The notes: generated from the letters alone by a model not told the origin. A stretch of 64,000 nt of DNA from Ectobius pallidus (GCA_964059195.1 CAXKWD010000005.1:94191882-94255881); one strand, 5' to 3'. Shown: positions 1 to 11,877, counted from the stretch's first letter. Made by a program: numbers and translations.

Positions 1-410
1 GCAAAACACCAATCCGATATTTGCATATTTGCGACACCATTTTCTGTGGATGTTGACAGTGTTCCAACGTCATTGCAACTAGAAGTCATTGATTTGCAAA
101 AGAATATTGAAATGAAAGACTGCTTTCAAAACAAAAAGGATCTATCTATATTTTATAGAAGATTTCCCCAGGCAACTACATAATATATTTGCTGCTAGAA
201 TGTTGAGTATTAGGTATTTGTATCGACGTATGTATGTGAATAGTTCTTTTCTTGTATGAAGATCTGCAAACCACAACATGGAAACCGCCTATCTGATCAG
301 AACATGAAAAATGTTCTCGTTTGTGTGTTAGCCAGACTATGTCTCCTAATATTGCAAAATTAGTGCGCGAGAAAAGAGGGAAAAAATCTCGACAATGCCT
401 TGAGCTTGGG
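1..410 (+). pseudogene. hAT transposase C-terminal relic (ZBED5/GTF2IRD2-like type)
   Basis: Bases 1-183 are open in frame 1 and read as the C-terminal part of a hAT transposase of the type domesticated as ZBED5 and GTF2IRD2 in vertebrates. The cue is a string FSVDVDSVPTSLQLEVIDLQ followed by a short stretch ending FYRRFP. After the stop at 181-183 the similarity continues with interruptions: STYVCE near 222-239, then a stop, then FFSC and RLSDQNM near 285-305, and, after a frame change, LVREKRGKKSR near 360-395. These blocks occur in the same order in the dimerisation region of this family, where an FxSTYxCEQxFS motif is typical. At least two stops and one frameshift show it is dead. The N-terminal part lies outside the window. 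The family call rests on remembered motifs, so it is fairly but not completely secure. Confidence 0.6.
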
Positions 411-1117
411 CACGATAGTGACACAAAGTAAGGGTGTGTATCAAAAGTCTGAATAGGCCTATACTTGGCATAGTGCTCACAAAGGTGTATAGTTTAATTT
501 GTATATTTTGTGTATTTTGTATATTTTGTATACTTTAACATTTTTCAGTTTCCGAGTAGACAAAGTTTTGCAGTACTCCTTAAAGTATTCTTATGTTTTA
601 TGTATTTGTATGTTTATAGTAGTTTCGGAGCCTCATTTAAATAACCTGACGCATCCGCACCTGGATGCATTTCAGATTAGTGTAAGTAGGGCCTATATTA
701 AATTTCATTACAAACAAAACTGTTCTGTTACATTGATTTATCACAGTTGTACTATTTTGTTTTCGTACAAATGCATTGTAATTGTGCTATTCCCATACTA
801 TCTACGAAGATCGGAGCGCACTCTGCCAATGCATAGGCGTCGTTCCGCCACTGGCCAGTTGAACCCTTCCTCCACGCTCAGTACGGAGATATTGCCGAGC
901 AAAGAGCGCGGTTGCTCTGTAGTATGACGTCACAGAGCACGGAACATGCCGGTCACTGGAACAGTGCAAAGCTGCAAACCATACGGCAGGAGAAACCTCG
1001 GAAGACCCAAGATGAAATGGCAGGGCCATTTCTGATGGAATATTGGATTGGAGTTTGAACGGGTCAAAAGAAATAACAAGAACATCTAAGAAAAGAACAT
1101 CTAGCGAAAAAAGGGTC
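411..1117. other. unassigned AT-rich stretch
   Basis: No convincing gene, terminal repeat or RNA signal was seen. The open frames of 75-142 codons here have no recognisable motif and overlap on both strands. One copy of TAGGCCTA lies near 454. Confidence 0.5.
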
Positions 1118-1738
1118 CACCTTGCATTAATTAGGGTAACAGATTTTTCTTTCTTATATTGTTTGGTATTGTAAGAGTATAGTAGTGTAAATCTAAGTTT
1201 TCGACCTCGAAAGCCCTAGGGACAACTTTCTGTGAGCAAAAAACCTCGAAATTTTCGCACTTTTTCAGTTTATCGGAAAAATCTCCTAGATGTCTACTCG
1301 CAAACATTTGTCTATCACCATTCGAAAGAGCATAAAATTTCCTGCAAAATGCACTTTTCAAACTTTAATTTCCATGTAGTATTACGCATAATGGACTACA
1401 TAAACCACCATAAATGGATAAAATGGGCCAATACACGCCTTTTGATATATATTTTTTTTAATTCCAAGTACTATAGTACCTGTAATACTACATGGAAATT
1501 AAAGTTTGACCAGTGCATTTTGCAGGAAATTTTATGTTCTTTCGAATGGTGATAACAAATGTTTGCGAGGAGTAGATATCTAGGAGATAAACTGAAAAAA
1601 GTGCAAAAATTTCTAGGTTTTTTGCTCACAGAAAGTTGTCCCTAGGGCTTTCGAGGTCGAAAACTTAGATTTACACTACTCTTACAATACCAAACAATAT
1701 AAGAAAGAAAAATCTTTTACCCTAATTAATGCAAGGTG
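1118..1738. mobile_element. fold-back element with ~265-bp inverted arms
   Basis: The two halves are near-perfect inverted copies of each other. The left arm runs from about 1118 to 1385 and the right arm from about 1478 to 1738, separated by a unique loop of about 90 bp. The ends read CACCTTGCATTAATTAGGGT and its complement. The arms differ by only scattered substitutions and small indels, so the palindrome is fairly young or maintained by conversion. Minus-strand and plus-strand frames across it are mirror images and are not genes. I could not identify a superfamily; no clear target duplication was found immediately outside the ends. Confidence 0.75.
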
Positions 1739-2148
1739 AATTGTATTTATATACTGGACTAATCAAGAATATTTCATTGAGGATATTTAATCTTTTCATA
1801 ACTGAATTTATATTTCAATATAAGTATTCATTAACTAAGGTCACTAGTGGGTTATAAGTTTGAAATCAACTAGAAAAATTTTAACGAAGTAGATGGTTTC
1901 AGTGTATGACTATTTTATTAGATGAATAAATATTTTGAAATTTTAAGATAGAGCATTAAACCATTATACTTATTTTTCGGCTGTTATGGAAGTTTTTGTT
2001 GTGACGCATATGTACGTCAGTAGCAGTGAAAAGATCAATTTTCGTATTAGTTAACATCAGATGCGTTCCCGTTTCAGTGAGCAATACTTTTTTATTACCA
2101 TAGGCCTACTATATTTTATTCAGACTTTCAAAAGTGACTGTCTTCATT
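1739..2148. other. unassigned stretch
   Basis: AT-rich sequence with no supported gene or repeat boundary. One TAGGCCTA palindrome lies at 2101. Confidence 0.45.
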
Positions 2149-2160
2149 TAGGTTCATCAT

Positions 2161-2699
2161 AGCCGGCGCGGTGGCTCATGCTGTAGCGTGTGAGCTTGGC
2201 GTGCTAGCGGTCCTGAGTACAAATGCCGTGGCCGGCGGGTGTGTCATTCGTGGTGGACGAAGCCGTGCCTTGGGGTTTTTTCTCAGGGTTCTCCCGTTTC
2301 CCCCTTTCATTCCACCAACACTCTCCACTTCATCTCACCTTTCCCCCTTTTCATCCTCATCCCGTTTCCACTTCTGGTATCGGGTCTGCTTCGGCAGTCA
2401 GTGCCCTTTGGGGGCCTCTCCCGTTCTCCCCGCTGCTTGTGGTCAAGAGGTTATTGGTGGTGTGTGTCGCGAACCTGTCGGGGCTCCCAGTTGGAGGTAC
2501 CGCAGGGGGTGGCGCACACGTGGCATTGTACCAGGCTTGTTGGATGTAGGGGAGTTCCGTGGGGGCTCACGGGGGGCTCTGCGGTCCGGGGCGGCCTGTG
2601 GTCGCGCAACTCATCCCATCCCGGAGGAAGGCACAATTAGTCGGTAGCGGCGTTCCCACCCCGCCTCCCCGCCTTAAAGGGCACAGAATAGAATAGAAA
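2161..2699 (+). mobile_element. GC-rich SINE with intact 12-bp target duplication
   Basis: A GC-rich island in AT-rich DNA, bounded by identical 12-bp direct repeats TAGGTTCATCAT at 2149-2160 and 2700-2711. It ends in an AGAATAGAATAGAAA-type tail. The 5' end has a plausible degenerate tRNA-like promoter: an A-box-like TGGCTCATGCTGTAG near 2171 and a decayed B box near 2208-2225. This is the structure of a complete retroposed SINE. Long open frames (up to 158 codons) on both strands arise from the high GC content and are not genes. The first 20 or so bases resemble the start of primate Alu, but the rest does not. Confidence 0.75.
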
Positions 2700-2711
2700 T
2701 AGGTTCATCAT

Positions 2712-4139
2712 TTTTTCAGGTTATGACACAAACAACTAAAACCTTAAGCTCCGTGTCGCTACAACCCTTTGCAACTAGAACTAGCATCTGATCTACTGCG
2801 TCATCTACCATTAGCAGGTGGCATGTGGTCAGCATGCCGTTACTAGCAGCCGTTATTGATGGCTTTCGTGACCAGAGCCGCTACTCCTTGGTCAAGTATC
2901 TCCTCAGTGTTGGTGTCATGAGGCTAAGTGCACCCCGCTCCAGACTTTCTCACCTCAGAGAATACGAATCGGGGAACGAATCAATCCTGATGATTCGCAG
3001 TCATCAACACTAACAGAATTCATGCAGGTGTTCTATCTGAAAACTTCTTTACTTGAAAGTGTTGCTTTTTTTAACTATAATAGCTATTTTCTTTGGAAGT
3101 AGAAACTCTGGTACAGATATACGGTAAATCACTACAACTTTTCTGTTCATTGTAAACCTCTGAAGGGGAGTTAAAAGGGGGTTTGAGAGGCGGCTATTCA
3201 GGGGAAGTAGGTGAAGTGGCACTTCACGTACGCATGCCCTCTTGGTACCGTGCAATGCAATGCACTGGTAGACTTCTCTTCCACTCACTCTCCCCCTCAT
3301 CGGTGCCAGACGTCTTCACCTAACTTCCCAGTCACGAGCCGCAACCCTGTAAGTCCTCAAGATTGGCACCCAGTCGGGGAAAAAAGGAGAATAACAGTTA
3401 AGTACTGCTAATAATATTATTAAAAGTGTAAACTAATTCATATGGCTGAGTACGATAAAATATTATGCTTCCGACCCGTGCCGTTCATAGAGAAGTTATA
3501 AGTGGGGCCCGGTTTATTAAAGTTTCACTTTAATAGTGCAATAAACATATTAAAACAAGTATAGTAATGAATTTTATTTTTACTTACAATTTCCATGGTT
3601 CTGAACCACACAACTATACGAACATTCTTTGCATAAATTCCCACATTTTATAGAAAACTGTAGGCAGAAATTTAGAAAGTAATTTCTAGTTTGTTAATTA
3701 ACTTATTTTATCTTATTTTAATTACAAATTTTAGCCATTTTTAGTTTTTAACGTTTTATTTAGCCATAATTAGGTTTTATAAGATTGGGCTATGTGACTA
3801 CCAAAACAATGAAACGGATAATTATGTTAAAATATCACAGTTAGCTAGCAATTTAAGACCTTAGAGTCTCTAGTTATAAGTATGTTTCTCAATTAGAAAT
3901 TTCACAACTAAACATCACTCTAGTCTCTCTGGGAAAACACCAACTGAATAATAGTAACGTAGGAAGATAGTAACTTATTTAGCGACTGATTTTAATGTCA
4001 ACCTAGTGAATGGGTAACTCGTCATAGCGTCAAAAGATTTTAAAAATATCTTCAGATCTTGTCCGGTGAACTCAATGGGTGCATACTAGTTTGGTCCCAT
4101 CCAGTAGTTACTTAATTACTTACTGAATGACAATAGACA
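2712..4139. other. unassigned stretch
   Basis: About 1.4 kb with no gene I can support. Short open frames (60-83 codons) lack motifs and domain similarity. No terminal repeats were found. Confidence 0.45.
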
Positions 4140-4240
4140 ATTCCTAAGCAAGCTAAAGGAATATTATCTATTTTATGGAACCCAAAGGTTCATTACCGCG
4201 CTTAACTGAGCCCGCCATTCAACCATATTCTGTGCTAACT
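4140..4240 (+). repeat. fragment of an interspersed repeat family (shared with 6712 and 9474)
   Basis: The stretch beginning AATAGACAATTCCTAAGCAA recurs with moderate divergence at 6712-6790 and 9474-9545, each followed by a TTCATT-CCG-C motif. It is the edge of an old dispersed element; the longest copy is the one at 9474-9929. Confidence 0.5.
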
Positions 4241-4265
4241 TATATATAGCCTATATATATATTAA

Positions 4266-5055
4266 TGTGGTCCACCGCTGTGGCTCAGGGGATGCGTCCA
4301 ATCCTCTCACACAGCGGGCCATAGGCGTACCGAGGGGGGGGGGGGTTTGGGGGTTTTAATCCCCCCCATTGATTAAAAAAAGGAAAATTGTATTATTTTT
4401 TTAAGTCTGCCCATAAATTACTTAATACAAGTATAAAGCGTGGGAAGCTTAAAACTCGTTATTTTGCGTCTTAATTTTTAAAATTTTCCGGGGGAGGACC
4501 CGCGGAAGCTTAAAACTCGTTATTTTGCGTCTTAATTTTTAAAATATTCCGGGGGATTTTTTTAATTTTCCGGGGGAGGACCCCCCGACCCTCCTCTCCC
4601 TGGATGTTATAACCCCCCCCATATGGTCGGCCTGGTTACGCCTATGCAGCGGGCCCGGGTTCGATTCCTGGTCGGGACAAGTTACCTAGGTGAGGTTTTT
4701 TCCGGAGTTTTCCCTCACCTATGAGACAAATGTCAGGTAACTTTAGGCCCTTGAGGTCCCTGGATATCATCTAGCCGTCATTATCATCTTCATCCTCATC
4801 CTCGCCTTGTTCTGAGTGAGTGTGCGTGTGAATGGTGTGTATCGTCCTATGTGTTCGTGTTGTCTCGGAGGTGGCCCCGGCATTGGGCTTATCACTCATC
4901 CGGGGAGGCCCTCCATGTCCTTGTCTGGTCAAAAAAGTATGTATGTGATCCAAAGGTAATCCCTCTCCCGACAGGTCGCGGCCCTGTAAGGCCCGGGCGG
5001 CTTGGGTCGCTTAAATCCTAAAAGGGAGAGGTAAAACTACGAAAAAGAAAGAAAA
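4266..5055 (+). mobile_element. tRNA-derived SINE family A, copy 1 (interrupted by a MITE)
   Basis: The head carries tRNA-type internal promoter boxes: TGGCTCAGGGGATGC near 4279 as A box and GGTTCGATTCC near 4656 as B box. The body includes a tract that gives ATCATCTAGCCGTCATTATC near 4767, and the 3' end is a GAAA-rich tail near 5040-5055. The A and B boxes are now separated because a hAT-type MITE (4320-4646) inserted between them. Removing the MITE restores a normal spacing. Other copies are at 5438-5889, 22299-22635 and 23928-24395. Confidence 0.8.
4320..4646 (+). mobile_element. hAT-type MITE (CATAGGCG family), copy 1
   Basis: Terminal inverted repeats CATAGGCG and CGCCTATG, flanked by the 8-bp target duplication CAGCGGGC at 4312-4319 and 4647-4654. 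An 8-bp duplication fits the hAT superfamily. The interior contains poly-G and poly-C runs and a tandem duplication of a segment around AAGCTTAAAACTCGTTATTT. Two more copies are at 8030-8307 and 11878-12142. It has no coding capacity and would be mobilised in trans. Confidence 0.85.
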
Positions 5056-5437
5056 GATAGTTTAATGTTAGTATGACTTTTAATGCAAGTAAGTTAAGCC
5101 GAAATTTATTGTAAGATTCCTTCTTACGTTAGAGCACGTTACCTGTATTTCTCACATAAACATTTGAACTAGCCAACTCTTCTTGGAGGTGCAAGAAGTG
5201 GCGAAACTAGGTAAAGAGAGATTATTCCCTCTCACTTTGTGTAGACTTAGGACTGCGCAACCATTTTGCAGGTTGGTGTGATTTAAAAAAAAAAGCTCTG
5301 AATAAAATACTGTCCATTTTGTAAACAATGTCATCAAATAATGATATTATACTTCATCTCTCGGGAATTTATCTAGGGGAGTTTCAAGTCACGAGTTGCA
5401 TTTATAATAACTATTTAACTGGTCAAAAGCTATTCTT
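5056..5437. other. unassigned stretch between two SINE A copies
   Basis: No gene or repeat seen. It separates a plus-strand and a minus-strand copy of SINE family A, so the region as a whole is a loose inverted pair. Confidence 0.45.
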
Positions 5438-5889
5438 TCCTTCTATCTTTCTTTCTTTCTTTCTTTATCTTAGTTTAACCTCTCCCTTTTTTAGGATTTA
5501 AGCGACCCAAGCTGCCTGGGCCTTACAGGGCCGCGACCTGTCGGGAGAGGGATAACTTTGGATAACATAAGTTACATACTTTTTTGACCAGACAAGGACA
5601 TGGAGGGCCTCCCCGGATGAATGATCAGCCCAATGCCGGGGCCGTTCTTCGAGACAACACAAACACATAGGACGAGACACACCATTCACAAACTCACTCC
5701 AAACAAGGTGAGGATGGGATGAAGATGATAATGACGGCCAGATGATATCTGGGGACCACAAGGGCCTAAAGTTACCTGACATTTACCTCACAGGTGAGGG
5801 AAAACCCCGGAAAAAAACCACCTAGGTAAATGGACCGACCATGAATCGAACCCGGGCCCACTGCGTGAGAGGAGCGAACGCATCCCTAA
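5438..5889 (-). mobile_element. tRNA-derived SINE family A, copy 2
   Basis: Minus-strand copy. It starts on the plus strand with the complement of the GAAA tail (CTTT repeats at about 5444-5467) and reads through to the B box complement GAATCGAACCC near 5842. It stops just after AGCGAACGCATCC at about 5885, so the first ~25 bases of the head are missing (5' truncation). Confidence 0.75.
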
Positions 5890-6711
5890 AAGCCATTCAT
5901 AAACATATAATTAATGTAGCTACTTCCCGGTACAAAACACGATCAATAAAAAAACATTAATTTATTAAAATAATGTTTGCTGAAATTTAATAATGAAGAT
6001 ATTTTGCGTAAAAAATGATTAAATTATTGTTACAGTCCCTAGCGATGCGTTTTTTAAGTGCTGTTTCTTGCAAGATATTACGCACAAGGTAGGCTACATG
6101 TGAATAACAAGTAAACATTTTCTGCCTGCCTGCACGAGTGTATTATCGAATGGGAGAGGAATGTTAGCTTGTCTTTCTGAACGGCTTCCCTTCAGTGTGT
6201 GTCAACAGTGTACAGGTAGGGGGGAAAAAAGTGGACCCACTAAAATATCTAAGTTGCCGATATGAGCCACTGCGCATGCCTAGCGGCATTCACAGGATAG
6301 CAGGGAATGTATTGAAATTTGTTTTAGTGTCGATAAGTTGCTTGAATTGAGAAATAATTTCATGTAATTTGCATTGCTTGTGAAAAGAAACGTTTCCGTT
6401 ACATCTCTTACATTTATTTACGTATCATAAGGCTCTGAAATCAGCTACAAGAGTCGGTCCGCTTTTTTCCCCCTACGTGTACATTCATGCTGTTAAGAAT
6501 TTGTTTTTTAAGTAAAATTTCTTTAGTGGCGGTAGAGGGTAAATCTGGAAAATCAGTCACACTAAAACCGTCACGAAATCAGTCACAATCAGTCACGAAA
6601 TCAGTCACGAAATCAGTCACACTCTTACTTGTTTCGGTGCGGACTGCACAGAAAACAATCAACTCAATGATTAGGAGTAATCAAAGGAAATTTGTCAGAC
6701 CTTACTTCCTC
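5890..6711. other. unassigned stretch
   Basis: No supported gene. A short imperfect array of TCAGTCACGAAA-like units lies at about 6553-6622. Open frames here have no domain signal. Confidence 0.45.
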
Positions 6712-6800
6712 AATGGCAATAGACAATTCCTAAGCAATCTAAAAGTATATTATCTATTTTATGGAAGCCGGAGGTTCATTACCGCGCAAATCCAAAATTA
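6712..6800 (+). repeat. second fragment of the 4140/9474 repeat family
   Basis: Shares CAATAGACAATTCCTAAGCA and the following TATTATCTATTTTATGGAA block with 4140-4190, then diverges. Confidence 0.5.
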
Positions 6801-7090
6801 AAAAATACAAATTTCCAAAATTTAAGAAAAACAAAATTAAAAATTATAACATCCAAAAATCCAAAATTTAATAAATAATAAAAAATAAAAAATAAAAAAA
6901 TAAAAAAAATAAATAAACAATTCAAAGATCGAAAATTTAAAAAATCCGAAATTAAAAATTAAAAGATCGAAAATTAAAAGTCCAAAGTCCAAAGTCCAAA
7001 ATTAAAAAAGTCCAAAAACCCAATATTAAAAATTCCAAAAACCCAATATTAAAAAGTCCAATAATGCAAAATTGAAAAAATCCAATTTAA
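6801..7090. repeat. A-rich degenerate tandem array
   Basis: Low-complexity sequence built from variants of AAAATTAAAAATCCAAAA, with short exact duplications such as AAAGTCCAAAGTCC. It has no coding signal. Confidence 0.7.
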
Positions 7091-8021
7091 GTGCCACCGC
7101 TGCTGAAATATGGAATACATTTCCCTTAAAAATTATAGTGCTGATTCCTGAACAGATGTAAGTGTATTATTCACTTTATTTCCGGAATAAACCTTAACCT
7201 ACGCGACAATGGTGACATCACAGTTTCCAACTTGACTAGGATATAAAGAAAAGAGGATATGTTTTTATCACTTTTGTAGGTGATGATCAAGTACATTCGA
7301 TAAAAAATTAAGTGAAACAGGTCTGTGATTTACTGATTTCACATTCATTCTTGTATGTTATTGGTTCAAATCAAAATGCTTATTCTAACTTGCAACGCAA
7401 ATGTTAATTTTTATGGGCAGTTCAGACGACATTTTTAACATTCTTACAAACCAAAATTATTTTATCAAAGTTTACCATCCGTGGATGTTCAAGAAATTAC
7501 TTTTTCCCACTTCCCTATAATTTAAAGCCACGTCGCTAACTGAGTCACTGACAATGTTCACCCACTTCCAAGCTACCTTTTAGCTTGTAACCGACGGCAA
7601 AATTCCAAGAAATTCACATTTTTATATTTAACCCCGGAAAAATCCTTAAGTCTTCCCGCACTCTTTTAGGTTTATTACGGCTAAACGGTAATAACTGATA
7701 AGCTATAACGCAGCCTAAATACACGGACTCGATTTCCGATACGGTGTCAGATCATTAAATAATAATAATAATAAATAAATAAATAAATAAATAAAACTTT
7801 CCCGAGAACCTTATAGGGAGTTTGGGGGCAGAACGAACGAACAAACGAACGAAACAAGTATTTCTCGTAAGACGAGCTTTGTTTGTTGTAATGTGGAATA
7901 CTGTTAAATGAACATGAAGCTGGAGTAATATTTTATCCTCCTGTAGTTAGAAAATCCTTTTAAAAATGTCATCAGAAACAGTGAATAAAATTAAAAATTT
8001 GCTTTGCAGATTACAATAATG
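7091..8021. other. unassigned stretch with an AATA/AAT microsatellite
   Basis: A microsatellite of AATA and AAT units lies at about 7757-7795. Near 7090-7130 a few codons resemble the common LINE C-terminal IWNTFP block, but this is too short to call. Nothing else is supported. Confidence 0.45.
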
Positions 8022-8029
8022 ATTCTTTC

Positions 8030-8307
8030 CATAGGCGTACCGAGGGGGGGGGTTGGGGGTTTGAACCCCCCCCCCCCCCATTGATTAAAAAAAGGAAAAT
8101 TATATAATTTTTTTAAGTCTGCCCATAAATTCCTTAATACAAGTATAAAGCGTGGGAAGCTTAAAACTCGTTATTTTGCGTCTTAATTTTTTAAATTTTC
8201 CGGGGGAGGGACCCCGGACCACCCTCTCCCTGGGGAGTATTCCATACCCCCCAGACCCCGCGGATGTTATAACCCCCCCCCATATGGTCGGCCTGGTTAC
8301 GCCTATG
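8030..8307 (+). mobile_element. hAT-type MITE (CATAGGCG family), copy 2
   Basis: Same termini as the copy at 4320. Flanked by perfect 8-bp target duplications ATTCTTTC at 8022-8029 and 8308-8315. The open frame of 82 codons on its minus strand is not a gene. Confidence 0.85.
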
Positions 8308-8315
8308 ATTCTTTC

Positions 8316-9473
8316 GTTACTGTAACGGAGACTTCGGATTTTAGGCAAAATCCTATTTTAATGCTTAAATGATATATGTACGAAAACTTGTATAGGCCTA
8401 TACGCGTTTCATAGGTGACTATGCCTAAAACTGGTGTTTTATAGGACCTAAATTAGCCTATTTTGATGTTAGAGCCTAATACTGCCATTTTTCCACGTTT
8501 TTCCTCTTTAGGTTTCAAATAAGTTATTTTTTCTACATTTTTGTTACAAATTATACAATTTATTTTCAGTTCATAAGTTATTGAATTTTTACTCGGCCTG
8601 TACAGTAGGCCTACACGCCATACTTAATGGTATGTCTAAAGAGCAGGAATGTCTTGCCTTCATATTAATTGTTTTGGTTCAAACTTTGTTATCCAGTTGC
8701 AAAAGAAAGTGCAGTTCTTCGAATGCCTACGAGAGGAAGGAATAATCTACCGGGCCTATCTTCCACACAGGCCTATCGGTAAAACCAAAAACGTTAGAAT
8801 GGGGGCTCAGCTCAGTTTCGTTGTTCTGTGGTTGTGTATGATGTGAAACCCTGAAAAAAGGATACCTAATATAAACATCACAATTTGTTTTGTTGCATTG
8901 GCATTTTACATTGCAAATGTAAAATTTCGTTAAAATAAAACTAAACTTGATCTCCGTCCAACAAGCGGGCCATGGCCCAGGACGCCGACTCGAGGGATGC
9001 AAGAGTAACTATAACAGTTAATTTTCTATTATAATATCTTTTAAAATGTTGAAGTGTGTATTCGGGTTATCACACTTTTGGAATTATCACAGTGAAAATC
9101 GTGTTAATTCACAATTCAATATTTTCAAAATTACTTCCATTCCTTTTTATATTTAGCCTAACGTTTTGTTCTCTTGCTAAATTTGAAATTATGTTAAAAT
9201 GGTACAGGTGGCCTGCAGGAAACCGCATCAACTGTAAGACCTCGCTTGCATAAAACTTTGGATGTTGATTCATGAGATCGCAAAGCAGGTCAAGTCTCTT
9301 AAACTCACAATTGCGTTATTTTTCAGAAATCTAGCACCTAACAAACTAATGAGGGCGCCAATATCATCACAAGTGTGTTAAGAAATACGTTTTGGAATGT
9401 CCGGCTCTAAGAAACTTCACTTAAATAATTGCAATAAATACATTATAATGTATTCTTACTTACATACTTGCTC
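8316..9473. other. unassigned stretch
   Basis: No gene or bounded repeat found. Two TAGGCCTA palindromes occur near 8393 and 8607. Short open frames overlap on both strands without motifs. Confidence 0.45.
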
Positions 9474-9929
9474 ACTCAATTGCAAAAGACAATTCACTAA
9501 CAAACTAAAGGACTATTATCTATTCCTTAATTCATTGCCGCACTTACATGCGCCCTCTATTCAACCCTCTTTTTTGCTAACACGATCCAACCGTCCCTCG
9601 CAAATCCGACTTCCCTTAAATCTATTCTACTATTGGCCTCCCACCTGCAACTAGGTCTTCCGCGTGATCTTCTCCCTTCCGGTCTCCCTGTCAATATTTA
9701 TAATGTATGTCTTTTCTCCCCCATCCACGCAACATGTCAAAATCATTTCATCCTTTGTGATTTAATTACCCTTATTATATTCGGTGACGAGTACAGATTA
9801 ACAAGTTCGTCATTATGCAGTTTTCTACAGTCCCCGGTTTCATCTCTTCCTATGCACCCTGTTTTCGAACACTTTCTATGTTCTTCCCGAAGAATAAGGG
9901 ACGGTGTCTCATATGCATATGTTGTATAA
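9474..9929 (+). repeat. long copy of the 4140/6712 repeat family
   Basis: The left part matches the fragments at 4140 and 6712. The right part translates over about 90 codons (open frame 9633-9929) with blocks such as [20 protein letters not shown] and [14 protein letters not shown]. These resemble a widespread insect repeat that often produces spurious protein predictions (recalled, not searched). I treat it as a transposable-element relic and not a host gene. Confidence 0.45.
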
Positions 9930-10726
9930 TTGTCTTGTAAATTTTTATTTTTAGATTTCTGGACAGAAGACCAGAAGTCTGAATTGCATAAACACAAACA
10001 TTTCCTGATTTAAGTCGACGCTTAACTTTTGCCTTAATATTATTTGTATCTGTCCTCTAATTATTGCTATCAGATATTTGAATCTCTTTCAGACAGTGAC
10101 AATGCACTGTAAAGGTAGACCTATTTGGAAGTCCACAACCTACAGTTATTCTAAGCTATTGTATTTTTAAGTAGAGCATATTTTGTCATCTTCGGATGAA
10201 AAAAGAAAGATGTCCTTTTTTCGTTCTGGAAATTTGTTCACCATAAATTAAAGCACAGAAATATCAAAAGCATGCAGCTCACCCAGTAGAATCGTGTTGC
10301 GTTTTCCTATACCTGGTGTTTAGACACTGCAGCGTTTGCACTTCCTACAACTCACACACACGCTACATTGGCGCAAACTGAAAGAAACGACGAAGTCCCG
10401 CCACAACACAACACGTTTCCTCCCCCTCCCCCTCCAGCCGTGTCCGCAAGAGGGAGAAGGGCTTCACAATGTAGGCCTACTAATCGTTTTACAGAGCGAA
10501 CTGAACGAAATGTATGACGCAGAATATGACGTATTACGTATTACGACGGGACATGCTACCTGTGTGCATGCGGAGACAGTACAGTTCTCACAGTCATGTC
10601 ATTCGTATGTAATGTGAGTCTCCTCAGAACTGCAACTAGCAATGTTATTCTTCTCAGTTCATACCATACAAACGTAATATTCCCCTTGGCTCCTGTATCA
10701 ACAATATTTACTGAATTATACCATTT
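9930..10726. other. unassigned stretch
   Basis: No supported gene. One TAGGCCTA near 10472. Confidence 0.45.
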
Positions 10727-10734
10727 ACTGAATG

Positions 10735-11359
10735 CAGGGCCGTAGCAAGGTTCTTATGCGCCCTTGGCGAGTTTGACAAATCTGCGCCCTCCAAATACTG
10801 GGGGTCTGAACAATTTTTTAAAATTTCTGTAAAATTGTTTATTATTTTAATATAAAAACACTGTTATTTTCAAAGAAAACCTAAACCTCAATTTGAAAAT
10901 GAACTAAATGCTGGACTTTCAAGGTATTAAAACCTTATTTTCAGACGATTGAACTACTTAAAAAATAATTTAATCATAAAATCTAGTATGAGGCCTACTA
11001 AAATGTTTAACACATTAATATAGGTAAAAGTATAATAACGTAATTTTTATTTTTATTGTCGTTATATCTTTCCATGCTGTTCATGATTTATGTTATCATA
11101 CTCTGTCAACAAGAAGCGTGTTAATTAAAGAACGTTGCATGACTGCTTTTTGTTTGTAGACAATCGGCATAATACTACAGATAGTTCACGTGGAGTGATT
11201 TTTAATAAACTGAAAGATTTTTTCCATTAACATGGAATTTTTGCTTGATAGATTGCACCAGTCTAATAAAGGCGGGATGTTTCATGGTTAATTTTGCGCC
11301 CTCTTTGTACCTGCGCCCTTGGCGGGGGCACATCTCGCCACCGCCTAGCTACGGCCCTG
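10735..11359 (+). mobile_element. hAT-type MITE with CAGGGCCGTAGC termini
   Basis: Terminal inverted repeats CAGGGCCGTAGC and GCTACGGCCCTG enclose 625 bp. Perfect 8-bp target duplications ACTGAATG lie at 10727-10734 and 11360-11367. The subterminal regions repeat TGCGCCCTTGGCG in inverted or direct form near both ends. It lacks a coding frame and is therefore nonautonomous. Confidence 0.88.
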
Positions 11360-11367
11360 ACTGAATG

Positions 11368-11869
11368 TTCATATCTGAACAGACTGTAAATCTGCACAAT
11401 AAATAAAATTAAAAAAAAATTAGTTTTGCCACCACTTTAGCAGAAATTAATATTGAATTAAAATATTCTCCGAGCTCTCTGTTCTAACATTGTCTACCAG
11501 ATAAAACATCTCCAACCGGCAACCTTTTGTTTTAAGAATACTAAAGTTTGCACCACTCTGACTGGTCGTTGGCTGCAGAAATGAAAGCGAGCCCATCTCC
11601 CGTAAGGGATGAATAAAAACATAAGCGGTTTTAAACTTTAGGTACCAACTATCACGTTTTCTAAATGCCTCTCTAAAGCAAAATAATTCTATAAAGCTAG
11701 TGCAAGATTCTGAAAGACGTTGGGATTTTACATAAAAATTGAGAAAGACAATCATGTTCAGAAGATGTCAAGGCAATTTTAATGTACTATAGTTTAATGG
11801 GAGTAGGCCTATGTACACAACTATTTCTAATACTCTTACTAGAAACAGGCAGGACGTATTATTGGAATT
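11368..11869. other. unassigned stretch
   Basis: No gene supported. The 102-codon minus-strand frame at 11447-11755 has no recognised motif. Confidence 0.4.
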
Positions 11870-11877
11870 ATTATATT

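Noticed and set aside
499..927. 142-codon ORF with a hydrophobic start
   Set aside because: Low-complexity AT-rich codons at the start, no homology cue, overlapping frames on the other strand.
2171..2647. 158-codon ORF at the GC-rich island as a gene
   Set aside because: It lies entirely within a SINE with a target duplication, and open frames exist in several registers on both strands.
2161..2699. Human Alu contamination
   Set aside because: Similarity stops after about 20 bases, and the element has its own tail and duplicates the local AT-rich target.
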